The translations under genes were made by a program, and so were the position numbers. 64,000 nucleotides of DNA, taken from assembly GCA_947396885.1 (NCBI GenBank), contig OX377201.1:28435923-28499922 (forward strand), read 5' to 3'. Of the stretch, positions 21,225 to 31,756 are shown piece after piece; the first letter of the stretch is position 1; each line of letters begins with the position of its first letter. The notes beneath the pieces were generated by a model. The model was not told the DNA's origin, did not search any database, and worked only from the letters and a program-made list of their open reading frames with translations. The stretch comes from Heligmosomoides polygyrus polygyrus. Taxonomy: Eukaryota; Nematoda; Chromadorea; Rhabditida; Heligmosomidae.

Positions 21225-21702
21225 CTGACCAGGAAACTATCTCAGCGGTAGGTCGGAACGGCCCAAGTGTTGTATATGGGCAGAATCGCCTCTCTCTGTG
21301 AAACAACAAAATGCTAATATCTCGACCCCAATACAACGCTGCGCAGAGTTAGGGACGACAGAAGTTGGGCCGTTGGCGGTGTTAGCCATATGTCTGCACG
21401 CGAAGGGCGAGCTCAGATTGGCTGGAAACGGCGATTATGGGGATTACGCTGACCCTCTACGCACTGCGCCACCATTGCTCGCTCGTCATGGCTGTTTCCA
21501 TCCAACTTGAGCCCGCCCTCCGCCGCCAGGCATAGGGCTAACGCCGCCAACGTCCCAACTTCCGTCGCCCTAACTCTGTGCAGAGTTGTATTGGGGTCGA
21601 GATATTTGCATTTTGTTATTTCCCAGAGAGAGGCGATTCTGCCCATATACAACACTTAGGCCGTTCCGACCTACCGTTGAGATAGTTTCCTGGTGAGTCA
21701 GA
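21225..21702. mobile_element. 478-bp foldback element (long hairpin)
   Basis: The arms are about 205 bp each. The left arm starts CCAGGAAACTATCTCAGCGG and passes TCGGAACGGCC, CGACCCCAATACAAC and GGCGGTGTTAGCC. The right arm is the inverse, ending CCGTTGAGATAGTTTCCTGG. Arms appear about 85% identical, with a loop near 21432-21496. Both strands show a similar open frame of 70-80 codons, which is what a palindrome produces. A transcript would form a long double-stranded RNA stem. Confidence 0.8.
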
Positions 21703-21896
21703 TTCTCTAGTGCACAGCACATTCACTACGAAAAGACTTCCCGATAAGTTTTCGTTTTTTGGAAGCACCGATGTGTAAAGAAAAACACACCAGGAACCTG
21801 AAAGCGAGTAATGTAAGACTTTGATTTTCTCAAATTAAAGCAACACATTGATGTCTTATTGTTTTAAATATTTATATGTAATGTTTCCCTCGCAAT

Positions 21897-22110
21897 GGGA
21901 TCGTGTAGCGCAGTCCGGGGAGGTGCCGGCTGTTGCGTGCGCCCGAAACCAGACTCTCGGTTTTTCCGCCCAGGTCAACCAAGCCTTACATCTTGTGGGG
22001 TCGGTGAATTGGTAGCAAACATGTCTGGGAAGGATAAAGCGCTGAGTTGTTCAACAGTTCGCCGCAAGTATGGCCGGGTACACATTCAAATCGCCTCCAC
22101 GATGTCACGT
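21897..22110 (+). mobile_element. SINE-1 copy, 3' truncated
   Basis: Head GTGTAGCGCAGTCCGGGGAG (A box) and B-box region ACCAGACTCTCGG, then CGCCCAGGTCAACCAAGCC and TGTCTGGGAAGGATAAAGCG. It stops after CGCCTCCACGATGTCACGT without the tail. Confidence 0.7.
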
Positions 22111-22317
22111 ACAAGTCTTTTCTATATTTTTTGGATATTTACATCGCTACCGTACATGAATTTTTCGTCGCTATAGCGCGTGTTTTTTCTCGTTTTATTG
22201 CACGTAAATAAGTGTATTAGTAAGGAAGCCCTTTATTCAGAAAGCTTTTCCTCGCGGCAGAAAAACCAAATACTAACCACACCGAAACTTCTGGCAAGTG
22301 TTTGAAAAGACACATAC

Positions 22318-23526
22318 CTATTAGTTGTAAGGAAAGTTCCTGGCCACTCTGTCGTTTCGCCAAATTTTTGAGAACTACTCTGGAACCTTCTCCCATATAT
22401 AGGCTGACCTTGACCAACATTTACCACTATTGTCGTCATATTTCGTTACGACTGTGGCAGAGAAAATCGCTCTCGACTGTCTCTGCTTTACGAATTCAGA
22501 AAGAAAAGAAGTGCAAGCGGCGCGGTGGATAGCATATGTGGGACTACGAGTTCCACCACTGTCTCTTACGACACAGCGAAAGTGTGGTTCAGGAAGTTCG
22601 CGAACGGACACTCTTGTTTGGAGGGCCAAACACGGTCTGGAAGGCCAGTTGCAGTGAATGAGGAGCGCCTTCTGAAGCTGGTTCGGGAAGATCCGTTGTA
22701 CCCCCGAACTGACAGAGGAGCTCGAGTGCATCCACACCACCGTAGTTCAACACCTGGGTGTTCTGGGAAGACATGTGAATATGGAGCATGGATACCGCAT
22801 GAACCTAGCGGCCACCAGCTGCAGGTGAGCCAGGATGCGTGCATGAACTTCTTGATTTTACGAAGAAATTTGCCTTGGCTCGAGGACCACTCCGAGGTCA
22901 CTGGCGACGAAAAGTGGGTAGTCTATGTACATTAACCACACGCGAATGCGTCAGTGGCTCAGTCGCGGCGAAGCAGAATTCCGGAACTTCACCCAAAGAA
23001 GGTGATGTTCGGCGTCTGATGGAATTGCGAAGGAGTCCCTCACTCGGAGCTGCTACCTGCAAACACTACTGCCACTAGCGATGTCTACTGGGGACAGTTG
23101 GATCGCGTTGAAGCAGCTCTTTGTGGAAATCAAGACGAGATCTTCTTTCTTCATGACTATTTGCGTCCAAAGGTTGCAAGGGAGACTCCGAAAAAACTAC
23201 AGTGTTTCGGATGGCATGTTCTGGCCTATCCACCCCACTCACCGGGCCTTGCACCAGCCGGCTACCATCTGTTTCTTTCGTTGTCAAACTACAACAGGGA
23301 GCAACTTGAGAAGTGCCTCGCTGAGATTTTCGTCAAAACTCCAGGAATTCTATCAAAACGAGACTTACAAATCATCTGAATATGTTGCAAATAATGATGG
23401 TTCATATTTTGATGGTTATTGTATGCATGGAACGAGAGGAATAAATTTGATAAAATTGCACATTTAGGCTGTCATCACCTAAACGTAGAGTGCCCTACTA
23501 CGGAATACTTTCCTGACAGTCTAAAA
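22318..23526 (+). mobile_element. Mariner element of a second family, catalytically dead
   Basis: The left end TTAGTTGTAAGGAAAGTTCC (about 22321) and the inverse of the right end, TAGACTGTCAGGAAAGTATT (about 23525), form weak terminal repeats. Transposase pieces: VWFRKFANGHSCLEGQTRSG, RPVAVNEERLLKLVREDP (helix-turn-helix region), EYGAWIPHEPSGHQLQ (linker), DEKWVVYVH with the first Asp, SDVYWGQLDRVEAALC, FFLHDYLRPKVARETPKK with the second Asp, and LAYPPHSPGLAPAGYHLF. The third catalytic Asp, normally in PxDYHLF, is Ala. At least three frameshifts separate the pieces. Confidence 0.85.
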
Positions 23527-24053
23527 CATGTGTTTTGGAGGCATCTAGTATACTTTTGGCTTATTTCCAATCTCTATCGATGGCCGACACCTGAGAAGTA
23601 GCGATCGGATGGCAACAGACGTCCCTCTCCAGAAGGGATGTACCTGTAAGTGTTTGGGATGTAGGAAAGCTCCCGAATCTGCCGCAGCGATATTACTTGT
23701 CAGAAATGCATTGAGCACGAGCTGTGTTTTTCGTGGTTTTTGCCTTTGCAAAAACCGCAAAATGACATTTTCCGCTGTCACTCGACTGAAAATTTTCTTC
23801 AACAAGGCCACATCGCTTCTCACTTTTGAAGATTTTCAGTAATTCGTTCGAACTTTGAGCAATCTGGTTCCAAATTGCAAGTTCTAGACTTATTTAATCC
23901 TTCCGTTCGGTTTAATATTTTATTTGCTTTAAACTAGGAATCGGGCACGCGAATTTTCAGTGTGTAACACTAGATTTGTGCTGAACGCTACTCAACTTAA
24001 AAGGGAGTAAAGAGTGCTAGAAGAAGCGCACTCTACGTTTAGGTGATGACAGC
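23468..24053. repeat. Perfect 26-bp inverted repeat, 534 bp apart
   Basis: GCTGTCATCACCTAAACGTA plus GAGTGC at 23468-23493 is exactly inverted at 24028-24053. The left arm lies inside the 3' end of the mariner at 22318-23526. Neither flank continues the match, and no target duplication is visible. The segment between has no gene. Confidence 0.7.
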
Positions 24054-24132
24054 GTTCTTTTTCTAGCAGCTACAGATATCATCATGGCGTTCACATGCAT
24101 ATGTATATTGCAGCGTCATGAAGCAAAAGGTA

Positions 24133-24425
24133 AAGGATAAAGGATAAAGGACGGCGTTAGTCAATCCCTTCTGGGATGCGCCAGCGCATTCTACTTCTAC
24201 GGGATGTCGTGGAGTCGACATGAATGCGTATTTGGCCATACAATGACTTGCGGTGGCCAGCCGATGAACAAGTCAGCGCACTATCCTTCCCAGACACGTC
24301 TGGTACCAATTCACCGACCCCGGAGGGATGGAAGGCTTGGTTGGCCTGGGCGGGAAATCCGAACCAGGAACCTGGTATCGGGTGCACGCGACAGTCGCGC
24401 CTCCTCCGACTGCGCTACACGCGCC
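24133..24425 (-). mobile_element. Complete SINE-1 with 9-bp target duplication
   Basis: Best copy of the family. In the minus sense it begins GGCGCGTGTAGCGCAGTCGG, whose TAGCGCAGTCGG matches the RNA polymerase III A box. A GGTTCGGATTT B-box-like sequence follows, then a conserved non-tRNA body, and it ends in a repeated (T)CCTTTATCC tail (plus strand GGATAAAGGATAAAGGA at 24136). CAAAAGGTA flanks it on both sides (24124-24132 and 24426-24434), the mark of LINE-assisted insertion. All overlapping open frames here are SINE sequence. Confidence 0.85.
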
Positions 24426-24789
24426 CAAAAGGTAGAGTGAAGATTGAGCCGTGCTCTCGTTCGCACTGAAGTAACATCGCCTTTCCTCCTCTGCTGTGAT
24501 TTCATCGGCATTGGGTTATGAAATAGATTTTTAATGGAGCTTATTTACCTAGTAGTGTACTTTACCCGAGATCGGAATAGACAACGTCACAACGTTTCAG
24601 TAACAGTCAGACGCACACGAATGGATTAACGGTTTATTTCGAAAAAACGAGCACGAACGACAGTAACGAAACAACTGCAAAATTAGACAAGTAAATAGAG
24701 AGTAGAAGAAGGAGAAGACGCACCCGATGGTGGGACGGGAAGGCGGAAGACCCCGACTGAAAAACGTCCACGACCCGTCTCGGGTAGGG

Positions 24790-25072
24790 TAGTCCCAGAT
24801 CCTTCTCACGCCCCCAGCGAGTTCTACCTGTGATCACCCCATACGCGTCTATCTGTTACAGTAACTTGGTACTCAACGAACATGTATGGACGGCAATAGG
24901 TCTGAAAGTACGAGCATCTAATTCACGCTATGCCAAAGTAGGGATTGCCTTCAATTCGCTTCTCAGTTTCTGTGATACCTCTAGATGAGGTTTGTAATGT
25001 TTCCCAGATCGTTCTCACACGCCCGGCGCATTTGCCATTGATCACCCATACTCGACTGTCTGTTACAGCTCT
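24790..25072. repeat. Diverged direct repeat, about 70 bp, 210 bp apart
   Basis: CCCAGATCCTTCTCACGCCC with GTGATCACCCCATACGCGTC and TATCTGTTACAG (24794-24862) recurs as CCCAGATCGTTCTCACACGC, TTGATCACCCATACTCGACT and GTCTGTTACAG (25000-25070). The unit is not otherwise identified. Confidence 0.55.
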
Positions 25073-25544
25073 GTCGAATGTTCACCTTAAGCTGCTGCTT
25101 TCTCGATTGATGCATAAAGCAGCATGAAAAACATAGAGCGGCATTTTTATCCGCCTCAAGAGTTGTTCGTTCCGCCAACTATCTTCAGTCGGATCTTTTA
25201 AATGTACTGCATAACGATTGGACTTCCCTGTACGTGATGGATGCGCTAATCCAGGCTTTAAGATTAATACGTTAATTATGATCAATCTATGAAACGTCTG
25301 GTTTCTACGACGGCTTTGATCAAGTATAAATATAACAAAAATAGTTGCAGTCGCTGCTATGGATGAGGAACAAAATCTGTATATGCGCTATGCGTATCGT
25401 ATGTACATATAGGTGCATTCTGGAAGTAACAGTTTTAGGATCTGCACTAACAAACGCACAAAGCCATTTTACAAGTCTGCGTAGTGGAGAAGCGCTCATA
25501 GTTCTTATCGCTTGAAAATTCAATTTTCGACGAAATGGGTTCTA

Positions 25545-26598
25545 AGAGCTGCGCCTAGCACTTCAAGTGTATCGTAATTGTAAACGTTTGAGGGTAACAT
25601 GTGTAAAGTAGCACAAGCCCAACGTATATGGTCACGTGAGTGGCAGTCAGTAGATGCAATAAGAGAATGGAGTTGTTTTGGGTGCAAGGAGCCATTTTAG
25701 TAGAGGATTAAGTAGTAGTTAAATCCTGTTTCACCTCTAAGCCCTATACAGGATATTATTACTAAAGTAAAGCGAAAAAATACGACCACTCCCGAAGGAC
25801 CATCATTAGGGCAGGGAGTGACAGCGATACTAGAATTACCATGCGTTGTGTTTTTATACACAAAAATAAGGTCAGAAGGGGCGGGCGCCTATGGGACCTG
25901 ATCGTAGAGAGGTCGAGGTCAGCGGAGGGACCTACAGGGAAGGTCGATGCCTGTAGCAACATAATCGTATAAGGTCACTGTTTCTATAGAAAAGCAGGCA
26001 ATTAACATACCTGGGCCAGAGGCAAAAATTAAATCACAAAATAAAAGGATATGAAGTCACATAGACATCCGGTTAATAAGTTGCTTAACGAACCGATATA
26101 TAACCAATATAAGTCCGTATTTGTGAGTGATGCTTTTGTATTTAAGCAAACCTTTATCTATGGTTTGAAGAATTAGATCTTTGCTGGACTGTAATTGAAG
26201 CAAGGAGGTAATAAAATTGCAAAGTCTACCATTAAAGTCGTCTTTTTAGAGCAGCATCGTGACATTCGTGAAGTTTCTGTTAAAATTACTCCTCTTTTAA
26301 GGAAATTGCTAGTATATGAACTATTATGAGGAAATCTGACTACGCTAAAGGGAATATAATCGCTTTTATTGTATTGCTTAGTGAAAATGCAATCTTTCAC
26401 TATCTTAATGATAGGGTCTAGAAAATTGCAATGGTATGTATTAATATGAGTCTTATTAACTTCTAGGCAATTTTCATAAGTTTAGAGCTGCGCCTAACAT
26501 TTCAAGTGTATCGTAAGTGTAAATGCTTGAGGGTAACATGTGTAAAGTAGCACAAGCCCAACGTTTATGGTCGCGTGAGTGGTAGTCAATAGATGCAA
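25545..26598. repeat. Pair of 115-bp direct repeats 939 bp apart
   Basis: Copies at 25545-25659 and 26484-26598 differ at about 9 of 115 positions. Both start AGAGCTGCGCCTA, include GTGTAAAGTAGCACAAGCCC, and end TAGATGCAA. The 824 bp between them has no recognised frame. They could be short LTRs, ends of an unknown element, or a local duplication. The second copy is followed directly by a SINE-1. Confidence 0.75.
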
Positions 26599-26614
26599 GA
26601 CTGAAAATGATACA

Positions 26615-26785
26615 GGTCGGCGTTATACGACCCCCTTGCGAGATGCGCCGCGCATACTATTTCTACTTACCGAGCCTACAGGGATGTAAGGCTTGGCTAG
26701 CCTGGAGATAAAATCCGAACGAGGAACCAGGAACTGGGACGTACGCGACAGCCGGAATCTCTCCGACTGCGCTATCGCCGGCCGT
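26615..26785 (-). mobile_element. SINE-1 copy with internal deletion
   Basis: The minus-sense tail side (GGTCGGCGTTATACGACCCC, GATGCGCCGCGCATACTA) is joined directly to the GAGCCTACAGGGATG and CGACAGCCGGAATCTCTCCG head side, so the middle third is missing. Confidence 0.65.
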
Positions 26786-27239
26786 ACTTAAGATTTCTAA
26801 ACAATAATTTCATTACCTAGGAATTTTGGTCCAATTCCTCTATTACGTTGATTCCTAAAATAAGAAGAACTTGAGTAAGAATGCAGAAAAAGCAATGAAC
26901 ACAGGAGATGGCTTTTAACACTACCTCCAATACAAATCCATTACGTTCGTCAACTTCAATTTTCTGTTAGTTTGTTGCAAATGTAATTGCCAAAACAATA
27001 TCGAAGTTCTATTTGTCAAACATCGGCTCTTCCATAGCTATTCGAATACGATCTGCATTGTACGCTGAACAATATAATGAAATAAAGGTGAACGAAATGA
27101 AAACCCTCATAAAGGCTTTTCGATCAACCTAGTAGACAGATTCAACAAAATAAGAGCCGTTCGATTCTATATAGCTTTCGCAACGTTATTGTGAGCCGGA
27201 TAACGCTCTGCTGTAAAGATATAAATAGATCGCAAAAAT

Positions 27240-27910
27240 CGAGGAGCTTTCGAAAAGCGGTTTCAAGGTGGTTCAGCTAATGAAACTGCTGCTGCCACAG
27301 GTTTGCATCGAAAGCTCAGAACACGAGATAGTCAGTTGGGGAGCGCTGTGGAGAACAAGAAGATTGAGGGAGAACCTCGTTCCTAACTGTGTTAATCTCA
27401 GCCGGTCAACCTTTGAAAAATAAAGCGAACGTTGTTCTGGAGGAGCGCCTTCTACATAGTATTCATCACTGTCTGCCACATCTTTTGCAATTTTTGAAAC
27501 ATCATTCATAAATCACAACAGTTGGACTTCGCTGTGACTGTTTTAACGGGTTGCACGATGTTGTAGTGGACTGGACCTTTGCTGCACCACCAAGCGGTTA
27601 GTGCAGTCTTTGTAGGGTGGAGATACGCTTTCTGTTATCGCACAAGAGCCATTTCTCATCTGCTGTTATTATGCGACCTACGCCGTTTTCTGGGCAAACG
27701 AGAAGGTTTGAACGAATGTTGAAAGGTCGTCAATCAAGTAACGGGGTATCCACTTCTGATCCTTCTTCACCGCCGATTGAGGCCAGATTCCCTGATACTG
27801 TAGCAGAGTGGACATCCGTTCTACCTTTAGGATAGCTGTGTCCGGCTATGACACAACGGCTGTTCTTAAAACTTGATCGCCTAATGACATCCTGCGATCA
27901 GGTAGAGGGT
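27240..27910 (-). mobile_element. Mariner relic in minus orientation
   Basis: On the minus strand, short frames give ADEKWLLCDNRKRIST (first catalytic Asp block), a WWC...GPVHYNIVQPVKTVTA block, and a degraded VLPQSSCSPQRSPTDYLVF, which corresponds to the VLPHPPYSPDLSPTDYHF block with the third Asp. Frameshifts occur roughly every 100 bp. No terminal repeats were found. Confidence 0.65.
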
Positions 27911-28211
27911 TGACCTTGAGGTTAAGATCTCCAGAGGAATGTTTTCGAACCAATATCTCATTATACGTTCAGAAGACAAGTCCAGGCTATATGTGTTCGC
28001 CACATTCCGAGTTGTTTCGGAATATTAGAACTTGAGGTCATAGAGCATAATCACTCGATAATCACGTTTGTTCGTCTCCCCTCAATACCCAATTATAGCC
28101 TCCAGAACGAAGAAAGGGATAATATGAAGCTTAGAAGGAGAGAAAAGAGGAGAAAAAACTCTACAATACTATCTGCGCAACTTGGCTCGAAGTGGTGATC
28201 CCTCATGAAAA

Positions 28212-28579
28212 TTATCTATAGCAACATTCCCTGAAACAGCAATTACTTTTTGCAACAAATTTTGCACATAATGAAAAGAAGGCATATGGAGACTTGATTA
28301 AAGCTCTGTGAGTATTGACAACATCGTCTTCATACGAAGCCTGGTCTGCTTCGGCTTGCTTTTACCTGATGTTGATGATCCAAACTCTAAACAACTGATC
28401 ATTTTCAACTACGCAGCACGTGGTGCTGTTACATGTAATAATGGCATTACGCTTTTGTTCGAGACGTCTCTGAAGCAGGACAACCAGTCTAAGTTGCACT
28501 ACTATGAGCACCGTAATATTTTTCTCACCGTGTTTCGTGTACCGGTTTTCGGCCAGTTTGACCCGCGCTCATCACTGAC
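28212..28579 (-). CDS. Candidate 3' end of a minus-strand gene (three exons)
   Basis: The proposed exons on the minus strand are 28579-28529 (17 codons: VSDERGSNWPKTGTRNT), 28469-28366 (RRLEQKRNAIITCNSTTCCV, VENDQLFRVWIINI) and 28230-28212 (joined Arg, then ECCYR, stop). The introns are 59 and 135 bp, usual nematode sizes. Splice sites are good: donors CACG|GTGAGA and CAG|GTAAAAG, acceptors CTGCTTCAG and CTGTTTCAG. Phases agree across both junctions. A 91-codon plus-strand frame overlaps but has no support. No domain is recognised, and upstream exons may lie in or beyond the N gap. Confidence 0.4.
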
Positions 28580-28900
28580 CTGAATTGTTTCCACGGATTG
28601 GAAAATCCGAACCAATCTGTCCCTTTTTTAATCAGTTCTTCTGAAATGGTGTAAGCTTCACATGGAACTTATTTATCAATTGACGCCTTCAAGAGAGCTT
28701 CACAGAAGAAAAACAAATCTGCAAGTTCTACACGGCAAGCTGCGGAGAAAAGCGAAAACTTAGTTGTTGGAGCGATTTTTTTAGAATATTGCATAAATGA
28801 AAAGCATAAATTTCTAAATCGGGAAAAGCTTTCACCTGGAACTTTACAGCGGCCTTTGAATTCTGCTTCTATTATATTTCACTAACCCTCATGCGAATTC

Positions 28901-29100
28901 NNNNNNNNNNNNNNNNNNNNNNNNNNNNNNNNNNNNNNNNNNNNNNNNNNNNNNNNNNNNNNNNNNNNNNNNNNNNNNNNNNNNNNNNNNNNNNNNNNNN
29001 NNNNNNNNNNNNNNNNNNNNNNNNNNNNNNNNNNNNNNNNNNNNNNNNNNNNNNNNNNNNNNNNNNNNNNNNNNNNNNNNNNNNNNNNNNNNNNNNNNNN
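28901..29100. other. Assembly gap (200 N)
   Basis: Exactly 200 N, a conventional placeholder. The sequence directly after it is the head part of a minus-strand SINE-1, so the gap probably hides the rest of that repeat. Frames of X residues across it are artefacts. Confidence 0.95.
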
Positions 29101-29135
29101 AGGAACCTGGTATCGGATGAACGCAACAGCGGAGT
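29101..29135 (-). mobile_element. SINE-1 head fragment at gap edge
   Basis: AGGAACCTGGTATCGGATGA followed by ACGCAACAGCGGAG matches the promoter-proximal part of SINE-1 in minus sense. The copy runs into the gap. Confidence 0.6.
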
Positions 29136-30515
29136 TTTTGGCTTCTTGTTCTTATACCAGACCTTATCAAATCGCTCCTCATACTCGAATTATAGTCTAG
29201 TTTCTCTGAAGCATGAGAAGAACAGAAACAGTGGAGTGGCGACGGCCATAGTATGTAAGGAAATTGTTCACACATAATAGACTTGGAAAGCCCATAAACT
29301 CGGAAACGACGCCTTTTAGAAGAATATTGGAAGCACCTTTTTATAGACATTCACTCCTCCCTCACTATTCTAAGCCTACACGATCAGTTTGTTGTGTGTT
29401 GTAAGAGCTAACACTGTGCAAATACACTTGACATTCTAACAGTAATGATTGTACCTGCATACAAAGTAGCCCACAAATACAAGAACATAAGCCTAGTCGT
29501 ACAAAAACGTTTAAAAAGGCCAAGTTTTATATAACTTATAGCGCCGTTTACAAATACGTTGGAGATCTCTATAGAACGGAACTTTTATATTTGCTAACCT
29601 CTGGCTTAGTCTTTCAAAATCTAGATACCTTGAATGGAGTGCACTCATCTACTATGTGTGTTGTTATATGTAAAGGAAGACGTTTGTATAAATAGAACAC
29701 ATATTCCTTCGATGGAATACTGACAAGAACTGTAAGAGGTTAGCTGAAACTTAGGGTCTCGCTTGCCGTGCAACGTCTGACTTTCTAACCTATAGAGCTC
29801 TCAAGGTATTGAACCTTTTGCTTGGTGTGCACGAAGACCTGAGGAAACTTTTCAAAACTGCAGAATGGACCTCTCAAAGTGAAATTTGTGGAGTGTCCTG
29901 TTCATATGCTGTGCTGATGATGATGTTTCGCTTTATTCGGCTGATGCTTTAGATTACATATGTTGTTGTAATTCTACTGTTTGTGTTGTCGTATGTATTG
30001 ATTTACTTCTAAATACGCTAAACCCAGTCTACGCTTTGAATAAATAGATAAACAAATGATGCCGCTCAGTTGTGGAAAAGACCAAGAGTGAAGTCGATTT
30101 TTGCCGATAGTTTACGACCCTTTGGCTCTTACACAGCTTTATTCTTCTTAACTGCTTTCTTCAGCTTTTTAGTGATTTTTGTGTTTCTTAAAAAGTCGTA
30201 TTTTTGGACGTGGCTTCGACAGTGTCAAGGGTTGCGCGAAGCTTTGTATACTGAAGGAAACATGAATGATAAATGAATGAATCCTACATATGTTTGAATG
30301 CTGACTAAGCAGCCTTAAAAAGCTGGAATTTCCTCGAGCAACCTTCATATCAATCAGGACGAGTCCGATTTTCTGCCGATTTTTGCCGCATTTTATGACA
30401 CTAAATATTTGTTTTGACTCCTGAACCAGCTATCTGATCTAGAACTGTCTCTGTCAAACTTCGGTGTTAATTGCTAATCGAAGTTTAAATGCTATTTTCA
30501 AGATTTTCAAGTTTT
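29136..30515. other. Stretch with no recognised gene
   Basis: AT-rich. An AATAAATAGATAAACAAATG stretch near 30040 looks like the A-rich tail of a decayed LINE. No protein domain was seen; the 68-codon frame at 30070 is hydrophobic but unsupported. Confidence 0.4.
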
Positions 30516-30523
30516 TTAATCAG

Positions 30524-30804
30524 AGTTTAAGCATTTGTGCGGGTGCCCTACGAATCGACAACGGAAACGAAACAAAATACATGTCAGAGAAATATATTTT
30601 TCACCTCAGTGAGACAGCCCTAACAAAAAACCGTATCCCCGTTAAATTCTTAGCTACAATGGTAAGCAGAAAAATATCTTTCTTTTACATTTTCGATATG
30701 ATCAAGGAGGTTCAATTTTTACGTTGATTTTTCTTCAGCAAACGATGCAAAATTTAACCCAACTAAAAATTTTAACTTTATGCTGTGTGTTTACTATCGC
30801 TTAA
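30524..30804 (+). CDS. Candidate exon pair, possible C-terminus of a gene
   Basis: Exon 30524-30661 (46 codons, phase 0 in and out) follows TTTTTTAATCAG and ends ATG|GTAAGCAG: SLSICAGALRIDNGNETKYM, SEKYIFHLSETALTKNRIPV, KFLATM. After a 77-bp intron ending GATTTTTCTTCAG, exon 30739-30804 reads QTMQNLTQLKILTLCCVFTI, A and stop. Phases match. The family is not recognised, and whether it belongs to gene A far upstream cannot be told. Confidence 0.35.
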
Positions 30805-31455
30805 AAGCTAATATAATAATTTCACTTGCATGAATCGTCTACTTCAAGTAGATTTTTTATCGTTTCCATGAAAAATGGCGGTTTTGAATGCGACATCTCC
30901 CTTACTAGTATAAATGCGAGAAGGGTCGGCGTTTCTACTGCACAATCAGGGATCAACACTTTATGGGATACTATTTCAAATGTGGTTACTAATAAAGTTT
31001 CCTGGAGGAAACAGCGTCGGAACGTGAAACTGTACTCAATTAAAGCTATTTCTGCGACAGTCAGGTATACAGTTAAGTTTCCTTGGCTCGAAGAGAGCTT
31101 TGAAAAATATTTCTACGCTGTAAAAGAATCTTGTAAATTTTAAAATAGGCGTTTCAGTCACGATTAGCAATTAACATTGAATTTTACAGAGTGCGGTTTC
31201 AGAGCAGAATGTCGCTCGTTCATGTAGAAAAGTGTGTCGCGTCATGATATTCCGCTAAAATCGGCGTGAAATTAAACCTGCCCTTATTAATTCGAGAACT
31301 GCTCCCAGAGAACCTTTATTTTTACTGTCAAACAATTACCAAAACTCAAAACTTTGTTTGATTCAATTCTATATTCATAATGTGTATCATTCAGGAAAAA
31401 AAAATGCGCGAGTCTCTCAACATTGCCGAAACCACCTGGACAGACGATTTTTTAT

Positions 31456-31742
31456 AGAGAATAAAGGGTGACGTTACTCTATCCTCCTTAGGATGTGCCG
31501 CGCATTCTAATTCTAGGGGATGTCGCAGCGGCGATTTGAAAACGTATTTGGCCATACAATGACTTGCGGTGGCCAGCCGATGAACAAGCCCGCTCTTAAT
31601 TCTTCCCACACAATTCCGGCACCAATTTACCGACCCTGGCGGGATGGAGGGCTTGGGTTGACCTGGGCGGGAAATCCGAATCAGGACCTGGTATCGGGAG
31701 CATACGACAGCCGGCACTGCCTCCAACTGCGCTCCACGCGCC
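31456..31742 (-). mobile_element. SINE-1 copy with imperfect target duplication
   Basis: The order is complete from the GAATAAAGGGTGACG tail side to the head (CTCCAACTGCGCTCCACGCG). The flanks CAGACGATTTTTTA (31441-31454) and CAGACAATTTATTA (31743-31756) match at 12 of 14 positions, an aged target duplication. Confidence 0.8.
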
Positions 31743-31756
31743 CAGACAATTTATTA

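Noticed and set aside
21298..21655. Two open frames of 70-80 codons on opposite strands with similar sequence
   Set aside because: The similarity is the direct result of the palindromic element; there is no start context or homologue.
28872..29350. Long open frames across 28901-29100
   Set aside because: They consist of X residues from the N gap.
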